From Candidatus Avelusimicrobium facis (GTDB lineage: Bacteria > Elusimicrobiota > Elusimicrobia > Elusimicrobiales > Elusimicrobiaceae), in assembly GCA_900762815.1 (NCBI GenBank), contig CAAFHX010000043.1:1-7082 (forward strand): a DNA stretch of 7,082 nucleotides, read 5' to 3'. Each line of letters starts with the position of its first letter. The stretch's first letter is position 1. The position numbers and the translations under genes were made by a program. The notes under the pieces were generated by a model. It made no database searches, had not been told where the DNA came from, and worked only from the letters and a program-made list of their open reading frames with translations. Of this stretch, positions 1-6,515 are shown piece by piece.

Positions 1-1727
1 TCGTTATCTTTATCATCGGTATTTTGACGGCGGTCGCGTTGCCGAAATACCAAAGCGCGGTGGACAAAAGCCGTTACGCTACCTTAATGCCCACGGCAAA
101 AACGATAGCCAATTCGCAAGAGACCTTTTATCTGGCCCGAGGGGAATACAGCGAGGACTTGGCTAACTTAGACACGCAAGTCGCCCAAGATGCCAGCGGG
201 GCCACGGCCCAGCTGCCCGAGGGGATGAAATTAGAAATCAGCCAGCGTGAGAGCCACAAGTATGTGAAAATGAGCAAAGACGGCTTGGACAACAATTACA
301 TTGTGTACCAGGCGCAAAGCCCCAACTATGCCAAAGAAATCCATTGTGAGGCGTTGAAAGACTCCGCCCGCGCTGAGCGCTTGTGCAAGGCCTTGGGTGG
401 GGAAAAGATTAACGGGTATTTGACCCCGGGGTACGAGACGTATGTGCTGGAGGGGACGGGACTCGGGATGTCTGCCGATGTGGTGGATAAAATAGAGCAA
501 GGAGGCAACGGCGGGTGGCAAGCGTGCGACACGTATCCGTGCACCAAGACTTGCAACCGCCCGGTGGCCGAGGGGTACAGCTGCAACGGGACGTACCAAG
601 AGGATGGCAGCTATACGGAGCGCTCCTGCCAAGGGAATATTTGCATAGACAAAATATATGATAAAGACGGCAAGCTGAAAGAAAAACAATTATGTGCTTT
701 GCAAGATAACGGTCGTTGCAGTATTGAACATAAGATTACTTATGATGAGAACGGGAAACAGACCTCCTCTAGCAGCTGTCGTGGTTGGGGTGGGTCAAGC
801 GATGGAAGTAAATTTTGTTCGGGCGGTTACTACAATTATACTTATGAATATGATGAAAATGGGAATGTTACTTCCAGGCGTAAGTGCAAAAGTTTGGCCG
901 CAGATGGTAGTTGTTCAAAATATGACAGTATCGGAACAGAGTATACTTATGACAAAAATGGAAACAAAACTTTCCAACGCGACTGCTGGGAATATGGGTC
1001 CGATGGCAGCTGCAGCCAATGGGGCGGGGGCTATGAGTATACCTACGATGAAAACGGAAACAAATTATCGGAGCGCGACTGCGATAAGTATAGTGCTAGT
1101 GGAACTTGCGATGAATATGATTATTCCTTTGCTGGAAATAATGAGTTCACTTACGATGAAAACGGCAATATGACTGCTAAAATTTCATGCAGAAAGGTGG
1201 CTTCTGACGGCAGTTGTTCCCGTTTAGGCAGTGGTTCTACTTTTGAGTATGATGAAAAAGGGAACACCACTCTGGAGAAAGGGTGCTATAGTTGGGAAAA
1301 CGGTGCTTGCACACGCTATGACGGCCAAAGTACAGCTTATGATTATGACGAAAATGGAAAGGTAACCAGTAAAAACACTTGTTATGCTGCCAGTAGTAGT
1401 TCGAGCCTGGCCGGACAATGCTGGGGCTATGAGTACAAATATGAAGCCGGTAGCAATAAGACTACGGAGTTTCGTTGCGGCAGGCACAAAGCAGGAGAAA
1501 AGTGTTCTAACTATACTGAAGCCAGGGAAACTACTTATGACTCAGATGGCAAGGTACTAGCCTACTATGACTGTTCTAGTTGGGATGCCAACGGTTGCAC
1601 CGCATATAGCGGGGGCCACGAATACACCTATGGTGAGGATGGAAACCAGACCTCTGGTCGTCAGTGTAGGTCTTGGAGTGGAACGACCTGTAGTGAGTGG
1701 TGGAACCGTAACTACTCTCTTAAATAA
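1..1727 (+). CDS. Type IV pilin-like protein fused to Cys-rich YD-like repeats (5' partial)
   Basis: The reading frame is already open at base 3 and reads VIFIIGILTAVALPKYQ, the second half of a type IV pilin hydrophobic helix, so the prepilin leader and true start lie left of the window; the TTG at 24 is an internal Leu codon. Residues are numbered from that codon. Residues 1-160 are a pilin-like globular domain with one Cys pair (C108, C121) that probably closes a loop, as in many pilins. A Gly-rich, Cys-containing linker (C168, C173, C177, C187) leads into twelve tandem repeats from about residue 189 to the end at 567. In the family the helix packs into a pilus or pseudopilus fibre and the C-terminal part faces outward, so the repeats would be displayed outside the cell; this is inferred. 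The gene ends in tandem terminators and converges with the phosphate transporter gene. The exact role is unknown: major pilin, minor tip pilin and pseudopilin are all possible. Confidence 0.85.
   Translation, partial: VIFIIGILTAVALPKYQSAVDKSRYATLMPTAKTIANSQETFYLARGEYSEDLANLDTQVAQDASGATAQLPEGMKLEISQRESHKYVKMSKDGLDNNYIVYQAQSPNYAKEIHCEALKDSARAERLCKALGGEKINGYLTPGYETYVLEGTGLGMSADVVDKIEQGGNGGWQACDTYPCTKTCNRPVAEGYSCNGTYQEDGSYTERSCQGNICIDKIYDKDGKLKEKQLCALQDNGRCSIEHKITYDENGKQTSSSSCRGWGGSSDGSKFCSGGYYNYTYEYDENGNVTSRRKCKSLAADGSCSKYDSIGTEYTYDKNGNKTFQRDCWEYGSDGSCSQWGGGYEYTYDENGNKLSERDCDKYSASGTCDEYDYSFAGNNEFTYDENGNMTAKISCRKVASDGSCSRLGSGSTFEYDEKGNTTLEKGCYSWENGACTRYDGQSTAYDYDENGKVTSKNTCYAASSSSSLAGQCWGYEYKYEAGSNKTTEFRCGRHKAGEKCSNYTEARETTYDSDGKVLAYYDCSSWDANGCTAYSGGHEYTYGEDGNQTSGRQCRSWSGTTCSEWWNRNYSLK
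588..1724 (+). repeat. Twelve tandem protein repeats with YDENGN-like motif and paired cysteines
   Basis: Each unit is about 31 residues. It begins with an aromatic-x-Tyr-Asp-(Glu/Lys)-(Asn/Asp)-Gly-(Asn/Lys) motif, has a first Cys about 12 residues after the Tyr, and a second Cys 5-13 residues later, often in an SDGSCS-like context. Codons for the motif Tyr (or its equivalent) start near 594, 657, 741, 849, 948, 1044, 1152, 1248, 1344, 1440, 1536 and 1629. The Cys pairs are 202/207, 224/232, 252/265, 288/297, 321/330, 353/362, 389/398, 421/429, 453/466, 485/494, 517/525 and 548/556. Unit 1 (YQEDGS) and unit 10 (YEAGSN) are the most diverged. The motif resembles RHS/YD repeats, but the regular Cys pair is not part of the usual RHS consensus. 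One disulfide per unit is the natural inference. DNA identity between units is low, so the array is old or diversified. Confidence 0.85.
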
Positions 1728-1736
1728 AACCAATCT

Positions 1737-1758
1737 CCCCGGGTCCTTTGGCCCGGGG
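1737..1758 (+). terminator. GC-rich hairpin after the pilin-like gene
   Basis: A perfect 7-bp stem (CCCCGGG at 1737-1743 with CCCGGGG at 1752-1758) starts 10 bases after the stop codon and is followed by GGCATTTTTA. The T-run is offset from the stem, so this may be the weaker of two tandem terminators. Confidence 0.6.
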
Positions 1759-1775
1759 GGCATTTTTACCCCACA

Positions 1776-1804
1776 AAAAACCCGCCTGAAACAGGCGGGT
1801 TTTT
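1776..1804. terminator. Bidirectional intrinsic terminator between convergent genes
   Basis: A perfect stem pairs AAAAACCCGCCTG (1776-1788) with CAGGCGGGTTTTT (1792-1804) around an AAA loop. The T-run serves the + strand pilin-like gene and the A-run, read as U on the other strand, serves the - strand phosphate transporter gene, whose stop codon is at 1821-1823. Confidence 0.9.
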
Positions 1805-1820
1805 GCTAAGCTAAAAAGGT

Positions 1821-2870
1821 TTATCCGAAAATAGTTACCTTCAGCCAATACGCCACGGCGGAAATCAGCGCCGCGGCGGGAATGGTAATAAACCACGCCC
1901 ACACAATGCGGTTGGCCACGCCCCAGTGCACGCTGCTGATACGCCGCAGGGAGCCGATGCCCACAATCGCGCCGGTAATGGTGTGCGTGGTGCTCACGGG
2001 CACACCCAGCAAAGAGGCCGTAAAAATGGCAATGGCAGAGCCGCTTTCGGCGCAGAACGCGTCCACCGGGCGCAGGCGGGTAATCTTCTGCCCCATGGTC
2101 TTTACAATGCGCCAGCCGCCCGAAAGCGTGCCCAGCGCGATAGAGCCTTGGCACAGCAGCACCACGCTCAAGGGCACGATAAATTGGCCTTGGGCCACTT
2201 GGTGCAGCTCCTCGTGGCTGAGCAAGAAATCGCGCACCGGGGCCACTTCCGTACCGGCCAGCCCGCCCAAAAGCAGCATGCTGATGATACCCATGGTCTT
2301 TTGTGCGTCGTTGGCGCCGTGGCCCAGGCTGTAGGCCGAGGCGGAAAACAACTGCCCGATGCGGAAGATGTGGTCCACCTTGAACGGATTCACGCGGCGG
2401 AAAACATTGAAAATAAACGTGCCGATAACGATACTCAGCAGAAAGCCCAGCAGCGGCGAAATAAAGATAAACGCCACCGTTTTGAGAATGCCGCCGGCCA
2501 GCAGGGCCGAAACGCCGCCCTTGACCAGGCCCGCGCCGATTAAGCCGCCGATTAAGGCATGCGACGAGCTGGACGGCAAGCCCCACCACCATGTTAAAAT
2601 ATTCCACGCACACGCGCCCATCAGCGCGCCAAAGACCAAATTGGCGTCTACGATGTGAATGTCCACAATGCCGCTGCCGATGGTCTTGGCCACGGCGGTG
2701 TGAAACACCAAAAACGCGATGAAGTTAAAAAACGCCGCCCACGCCACAGCCACTTTGGGCGAGAGCACCCGCGTGGACACCACGGTGGCTACGGAGTTAG
2801 CCGCGTCGTGAAATCCGTTGAGATAATCAAAAAATAACGCCAGTACAATTAGCAGGATAATCCAGGTCAT
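1821..2870 (-). CDS. pit: PiT-family inorganic phosphate transporter
   Basis: This 349-residue protein is an inner-membrane permease of the PiT family, which imports inorganic phosphate, usually coupled to cations. Long hydrophobic stretches run throughout. The N-terminal family signature GFHDAANSVATVVSTRV is at residues 19-35 and the second signature, GHGANDAQKTMG, is at 183-194. The internal two-fold repeat of the family shows as LPSSSSHALIGG (98-109) and VPVSTTHTITGA (290-301). The length fits compact bacterial members. The ATG at 2870 lies 2 bases after the stop of the upstream DUF47 gene, so translation is probably coupled; a GGTGAAGA stretch inside the end of that gene may act as ribosome binding site. 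The pairing with a DUF47 gene is a common arrangement for this transporter subtype. The substrate is phosphate by family; sulfate or phosphate-metal complexes cannot be excluded from sequence alone. Confidence 0.95.
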   Translation of the reverse strand: MTWIILLIVLALFFDYLNGFHDAANSVATVVSTRVLSPKVAVAWAAFFNFIAFLVFHTAVAKTIGSGIVDIHIVDANLVFGALMGACAWNILTWWWGLPSSSSHALIGGLIGAGLVKGGVSALLAGGILKTVAFIFISPLLGFLLSIVIGTFIFNVFRRVNPFKVDHIFRIGQLFSASAYSLGHGANDAQKTMGIISMLLLGGLAGTEVAPVRDFLLSHEELHQVAQGQFIVPLSVVLLCQGSIALGTLSGGWRIVKTMGQKITRLRPVDAFCAESGSAIAIFTASLLGVPVSTTHTITGAIVGIGSLRRISSVHWGVANRIVWAWFITIPAAALISAVAYWLKVTIFG

Positions 2871-2872
2871 AC

Positions 2873-3490
2873 TTAGTTATTCTTCACCAAGATAGATTCC
2901 ACCACATTGGCGGTGTGCTCGCAGAAGTCCGCCACGTTTTCGGAGGCTTCGTAGAGCTCCTTTTGTTTGATAATCATAATGGGGTCTTTTTCATTATCAA
3001 ACAGGTAGGCGATGGCCTCGTCGCGGATGACGTCGGCCTCGTTTTCCAAGCGGTTGATTTCCACGCATTGGATGAGGGTTTCCTTCATTTTCTTTTTATT
3101 GCGCAGGGCGGCCAAGGCCTTTTGCAGCGCCTTGGTAGATTGGGCAATAACGGTGGCCATTTTTTTGGAAAAGTCCGTCGGCGTGCCGATTTTATAAAAG
3201 CAAAAGCGGTTGGTAATCATATAAATGCCGTCAATGATATCGTCCATGTGATTGGCCAGGGCCATGATATCCTCGCGGTCAAAGGGGGTGATAAAGGTTT
3301 CGTTTAAGGTGTTGATGATGGTGTGGGTCAGTTCGTCGCCGTAGTGTTCCAGCTCATGCATGGCGCGCACGTTTTCAGGGGTAAAGGCGGCCTCGTCCAC
3401 CAGTTTTTTGTACAAATCCGCCGCTTTGGTCAGGTTTTCGGCCTGGCGGTCAAACAAATCAAAAAACTTTGCTTCTTTGGGGATAAACAT
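2873..3490 (-). CDS. DUF47 / PhoU-like Pit accessory protein
   Basis: This 205-residue, soluble, helix-rich and charged protein matches the DUF47 (TIGR00153-type) family, which is related to PhoU and is regularly encoded beside PiT transporters. Typical acidic, PhoU-like metal-binding motifs are visible: EHYGDE (48-53), HMDDIIDG (81-88), ENEAD (149-153) and EASENVADFCEH (181-192). PhoU relatives bind metal clusters at the membrane and restrain phosphate uptake; by analogy this protein probably modulates the transporter encoded 2 bases downstream. The ATG at 3490 has a strong AGGAG (3497-3501, read on the - strand) 6 bases upstream, which supports the start. No convincing promoter is visible in the 85-base gap to ackA, so the pair may use a weak promoter there or depend on read-through past the ackA terminator. 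Confidence 0.92.
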   Translation of the reverse strand: MFIPKEAKFFDLFDRQAENLTKAADLYKKLVDEAAFTPENVRAMHELEHYGDELTHTIINTLNETFITPFDREDIMALANHMDDIIDGIYMITNRFCFYKIGTPTDFSKKMATVIAQSTKALQKALAALRNKKKMKETLIQCVEINRLENEADVIRDEAIAYLFDNEKDPIMIIKQKELYEASENVADFCEHTANVVESILVKNN

Positions 3491-3517
3491 TTTTTTCTCC
3501 TCTGGGGTGCAGCTTGT

Positions 3518-3569
3518 CCGCGCAACGGCGCGGGGGGTAAAATAAACCCCGCGCCAAAACGGCGCGGGG
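3518..3569 (-). repeat. Cluster of competing hairpin arms between ackA and the DUF47 gene
   Basis: GGCGCGGGG occurs at 3527-3535 and again at 3561-3569, and its complement CCCCGCGCC lies between them at 3547-3555. The middle arm can pair perfectly with either side. A fourth option pairs CCGCGC (3518-3523) with GCGCGG (3528-3533). The arrangement is compatible with alternative RNA folds in the leader of the DUF47 gene or with a simple duplication of a terminator arm. Confidence 0.6.
3547..3569 (-). terminator. ackA intrinsic terminator
   Basis: A perfect 9-bp stem (CCCCGCGCC at 3547-3555 with GGCGCGGGG at 3561-3569) has a 5-base loop. On the - strand it is followed by TTTATTTTA. It begins 6 bases after the ackA stop codon, so it should end ackA transcripts before the DUF47-pit pair. 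Confidence 0.8.
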
Positions 3570-3575
3570 CGTACA

Positions 3576-4937
3576 CTATTTCAATTTCTCTTTCAAATTC
3601 TCCGGCAAATTGACGGCGGCATGGAGCAAAAAGGGCTTCTTTTTAATCTCTTCTGCAAAGGCCTCGTCGCGCAAGCTGTTGCGGTACTCTTTGTCTTCAA
3701 AGATATAGCGGAACTTGGTGTATACATCGTATGTGCCCGCCTGCAGCGCCACAATGTCTTGCACGCCGACGATTTCTTCGTCCGTCGGTACTACAAAAAT
3801 CTTTACCTTGGAGTTGGCCGCGCTGATGCAGCTTTCGGCATTTTTGGTTTGGGCGTCGCGGTTCTTTTGCTCGTCTGCCACGATGCCGTAATTTTCCAAG
3901 CCTTCCACGGCTTTGCCGCGGATGAACGGGCTGCGCTCGCCCACGCCGGCCGTGAACACAATGGCGTCCACGCGGCCCAAGGCGGCCATGTAGGAGCCGA
4001 TGTATTTCTTAATGCGGTAGCTTTCCATGGCAATGGCCAGCTTGCACAATTCATCGCCCTTTTGGGCGTTTTCCACGATGTCGCGGCGGTCGGCAAAACG
4101 TCCGCCCGTAATGGCCTTGACGCCGCTTTCGCGGTTTAAAATGCGGTACATTTCGTCCGGGGCCATGTTGAGCTTCTTCATCATGTGAAAGCAAATGGAG
4201 GGGTCAATATCTCCGCAGCGCGTGCCCATAATCAGCCCTTCCAGCGGGGTCAGGCCCATGCTGGTGTCGTAGCATTGGCCGTTCTTGACGGCGGTGCAGC
4301 TGGCGCCGTTGCCGATGTGGCAAATGATGGTGTTGGTGTCTTCTACCGGTTTGCCCAGCAAGACGGCCGCGCGGCGCGAGCAATACAAGGCCGAGGAGCC
4401 GTGCGCCCCGAAACGGCGCATATGGTAGTCCGTATACCAGTTGCGCGGCAAGGCGTACATATAGGCAAAGGCCGGCATGGTCTGGTGAAAGGCGGTGTCC
4501 ATCACGCACACGTGCATGACATGAGGCAAAATGGACATGGCCGCTTCAATGCCCAAGATGTGGGCCGGGTTGTGCAGCGGGGCCAAATCCGCAATGTTTT
4601 TCAGTTCGTCAATGACTTCTTGGGTGGCCACGACGGATTTGGTAAACTTGCCGCCGTGCACGATGCGGTGCCCTACGGCGGAAATCATGTTCACATTGGC
4701 GACGACGCCGTGTTCTTTGTCGGTCAGCGTACGGATGACCAGGTTGATGGCGTCGGTGTGGTTTTTGCAGTCCTGCCGCCATTCAAAAGCTTCTTGCCCC
4801 GGGCGTTCGTGCGTAATAAAAGAGCCCGCCAGGCCGATGCGTTCCACTCCGCCGGCGGCCAAGCTGCGTTTCTTCTCCCAGTCATAGACGCTGTATTTGA
4901 CCGAAGAGCTGCCGCAATTCAAAAACAAAATAATCAT
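3576..4937 (-). CDS. ackA: Acetate kinase with C-terminal extension
   Basis: Cytosolic acetate kinase, which interconverts acetyl phosphate + ADP and acetate + ATP and is the ATP-yielding last step of acetate fermentation. Residues matching the catalytic and binding positions of characterised enzymes are all present: N7 in NCGSSSVKYS, R91 in GHRIVHGG, H122 in LHNP, D147 in MDTAFHQT, H179 in RFGAHGSS, R240 in GTRCGD and E387 in PTDEE. The nucleotide loop IGNGAS is at 208-213 and TAGVGERSPFIR at 329-340. At 453 residues it is longer than the usual ~400; the extra part, about residues 398-453, is charged, follows the normal end of the fold and resembles nothing I recognise. The ATG at 4937 has GAGG 9 bases upstream (4947-4950). 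No phosphotransacetylase gene is in the window, so its partner must be elsewhere. The gene is divergent from the NHL gene. Confidence 0.95.
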   Translation of the reverse strand: MIILFLNCGSSSVKYSVYDWEKKRSLAAGGVERIGLAGSFITHERPGQEAFEWRQDCKNHTDAINLVIRTLTDKEHGVVANVNMISAVGHRIVHGGKFTKSVVATQEVIDELKNIADLAPLHNPAHILGIEAAMSILPHVMHVCVMDTAFHQTMPAFAYMYALPRNWYTDYHMRRFGAHGSSALYCSRRAAVLLGKPVEDTNTIICHIGNGASCTAVKNGQCYDTSMGLTPLEGLIMGTRCGDIDPSICFHMMKKLNMAPDEMYRILNRESGVKAITGGRFADRRDIVENAQKGDELCKLAIAMESYRIKKYIGSYMAALGRVDAIVFTAGVGERSPFIRGKAVEGLENYGIVADEQKNRDAQTKNAESCISAANSKVKIFVVPTDEEIVGVQDIVALQAGTYDVYTKFRYIFEDKEYRNSLRDEAFAEEIKKKPFLLHAAVNLPENLKEKLK

Positions 4938-4999
4938 AGTAAGTAACCTCGTCTGATTGCGCTCCGCGCGGCGGGGCGAAAAATAGAACCTGCTATCTT

Positions 5000-5008
5000 A
5001 TTCTATCA
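5000..5008 (-). promoter_or_regulatory. Possible extended -10 promoter element for ackA
   Basis: Read on the - strand the site is TGATAGAAT, that is TG-n-TAGAAT, five of six matches to TATAAT with the extended -10 TG. It would start transcription near 4993, giving a leader of about 55 bases before ackA. No good -35 hexamer is visible at 17 bases, which is tolerated by extended -10 promoters. It is the most AT-rich patch in the divergent gap. Confidence 0.35.
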
Positions 5009-5089
5009 AATTGTGCGTCTGCGTGCGTGTCCGGGGCACTATTGCGGCAGGGAGCTGTTTTTGTTAGCATATAAACTACGGAGGAGAAA

Positions 5090-6325
5090 ATGAAAAGAAC
5101 TTTTTTGCTTTTAGGTTTACTGCTTGGCGCGGCGGCGCTGTGGGCGGCGGTGCCCTTGACGGGCGGGGGCAAAATTGAGAATGTGGCCGGGGTGCCGGGC
5201 AAGCGCGGCTTTTCCGGCGACCAATCCGACGCAGATAAGGCCCGTTTGGCCAGCCCGCTGGGGCTGGCGGTGGACCGCTGGCACAATTTGTATATTGCCG
5301 ATACCTTAAACCACCGGGTGCGCCGGGTGGACGCGCGCAGCGGATATATAGACACCGTGGCGGGCACGGACCGGGCCGGATTTTTTAATGACGGCGGGCA
5401 TGCCGACCAGGCCGGCCTCAAAGGCCCTACGGCATTGGCTTTTGACGGATACGGCAATCTTTATATTGCCGATACGGGCAACCAGCGGATACGCGTATTG
5501 ACCCGCAAAGGGTACCTGTATACGGTGGCGGGCAACGGCCGCAAGGGCTACGAAGGCGAGGGTGCCAAGGCCCGGAGCACCGCGTTGAACAACCCCACCG
5601 GGTTGGCCGTCAGCAACGCCGGGGAACTGTATATTGCCGATACGGGCAACCACCGCATTCGCAAGGTGGACCGCGTTACGGGGCTGTTGACCACGGTGGC
5701 GGGCACGGGCGACGCGGGGGACGACGGGGACGGCGGCTTAGCCATCAATGCCCAGCTGGACCATCCCTCGGGCATTGTATTTGATAAGTATGACAATTTA
5801 TACATCGTGGATACGCGCAACCACAAAATCCGCTTTGTGGACCGCCGCGGCAAGCGCATTTTTACCTTGGCCGGCAGCGGGGACGAGGGCTATTGCGGGG
5901 ATAATTCCGGCACCAGCCGGGATGCTTGCTTTAATGACCCCACGGGCATTGCCTTGGACCGCTTTGGCCGGGTGTATGTGGCCGATACGGACAACCAGCG
6001 CGTGCGCCGGATTAGCATTGACTTAAAACGCCGCACCAGCCAGGTGGAAACGGTAGCGGGTTCGGGCCGGCGCGGTTACAATGGCGATGATATGGATGCT
6101 TGGCAGGCCAACTTGGCTTATCCGGGGGCCCTGGCTATTTCCGGGCTGGATATGCTATATTTTTTAGACACCGGGAACAATGTGGTGCGCCGTGTGCAAA
6201 ACATTTCTGCGGTGCGTCCGCCCACCAGTTATACGGCGTTTGGTAAGCCGGTGGAAGAAGTGGACAGCCGCAATTTTTACGAAGTGCTTTTTAAACCGGT
6301 GGTTGCGGGGCAAAAGGGGAAATAG
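5090..6325 (+). CDS. Secreted NHL-repeat six-bladed beta-propeller protein
   Basis: The protein starts with a clear export signal (MKRT, hydrophobic core LLLGLLLGAAALW, likely cleavage after A19), so it is exported to the periplasm or cell surface. The mature part holds six NHL units at about residues 54-80, 112-136, 168-194, 225-251, 283-308 and 344-370, each with a core like NLYIADTGNHRIRKV, separated by AGTGxxGxxGDG-like linkers. This predicts a six-bladed propeller. The last unit lacks its own closing VAG strand, and IENVAG at 29-34 could supply it, closing the ring. C269 and C280 sit in one linker and could form a disulfide. About 40 residues (371-411) follow the propeller. NHL propellers usually bind proteins, glycans or RNA; some are enzymes. 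No catalytic motif is evident and the ligand is unknown. The ATG at 5090 has GGAGG 5 bases upstream (5080-5084). Confidence 0.9.
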   Translation: MKRTFLLLGLLLGAAALWAAVPLTGGGKIENVAGVPGKRGFSGDQSDADKARLASPLGLAVDRWHNLYIADTLNHRVRRVDARSGYIDTVAGTDRAGFFNDGGHADQAGLKGPTALAFDGYGNLYIADTGNQRIRVLTRKGYLYTVAGNGRKGYEGEGAKARSTALNNPTGLAVSNAGELYIADTGNHRIRKVDRVTGLLTTVAGTGDAGDDGDGGLAINAQLDHPSGIVFDKYDNLYIVDTRNHKIRFVDRRGKRIFTLAGSGDEGYCGDNSGTSRDACFNDPTGIALDRFGRVYVADTDNQRVRRISIDLKRRTSQVETVAGSGRRGYNGDDMDAWQANLAYPGALAISGLDMLYFLDTGNNVVRRVQNISAVRPPTSYTAFGKPVEEVDSRNFYEVLFKPVVAGQKGK

Positions 6326-6343
6326 ATTTTTATCGACGTTTTT

Positions 6344-6365
6344 CCCCCGCTTTGGCGGGGGTTTT
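6344..6365 (+). terminator. Intrinsic terminator of the NHL gene
   Basis: A perfect 7-bp stem, CCCCCGC (6344-6350) with GCGGGGG (6355-6361), has a TTTG loop and a TTTT tail, 18 bases after the stop codon. T-rich sequence also precedes the stem. Confidence 0.9.
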
Positions 6366-6382
6366 GCTAAATGATGCTACGG

Positions 6383-6412
6383 GCGGGTTCTGAGAGGGAC
6401 CCGCTCATTTTT
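6383..6412 (+). terminator. Second terminator-like hairpin
   Basis: GCGGGTTC (6383-6390) pairs with GGACCCGC (6397-6404) with one G-T wobble and a 6-base loop, and is followed by TCATTTTT. It may be a back-up terminator, or the left border of the repeat-rich region that follows. Confidence 0.5.
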
Positions 6413-6414
6413 GT

Positions 6415-6505
6415 GTCCTTTTGCCGGGCCAAAAGGACGCAAAAGGCCCCGCGGTGTATTCCTACTTTTCTCTGGGGCAGAAAAGCAGGCAAAAGCCCCC
6501 GCGGG
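6415..6505. repeat. Two tandem diverged palindromic units (REP-like)
   Basis: Unit 1 has the stem GTCCTTTTG (6415-6423) with CAAAAGGAC (6430-6438), then GCAAAAGGCCCCGCGG (6439-6454). Unit 2 has the stem CTTTTCT (6465-6471) with AGAAAAG (6479-6485), then GGCAAAAGCCCCCGCGG (6488-6504). Both share the order CTTTT-stem, short G/C-rich loop, AAAAG-stem, GCAAAAG, CCCCGCGG, so they are copies of one module. Palindromes of the CTTTTG/CAAAAG type are, from memory, common between genes in several phyla; the family here is not identified. Confidence 0.65.
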
Positions 6506-6515
6506 CCGGCGGAGC

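Noticed and set aside
24..26. TTG as the start codon of the pilin-like gene
   Set aside because: The frame is open to the left edge and encodes the typical pilin helix before this codon, and no ribosome binding site precedes it.
231..689. - strand open frame antisense to the pilin-like gene
   Set aside because: No recognisable domain; antisense shadow of a supported coding region.
588..1724. Repeat array as a CRISPR-like or RHS toxin locus
   Set aside because: The repeats are protein-level and diverged at DNA level; there is no RHS core, no toxin C-terminus and no immunity gene after the stop codon.
1720..2613. Long - strand open frame (297 codons) overlapping the phosphate transporter gene
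   Set aside because: It lies on the same strand in another frame of a clearly real PiT gene, is rich in Arg/Gly/His as expected from GC-rich frame shadows, and runs through the terminators.
4185..4946. + strand open frame of 253 codons opposite ackA
   Set aside because: Antisense shadow of a fully conserved acetate kinase; composition is the usual Ala/Gly/His/Val pattern of an opposite frame.
5070..5075. TATAAA as a -10 box for the NHL gene
   Set aside because: It would start transcription inside the ribosome binding site, and no -35 element lies at proper distance; the true promoter is not identified.
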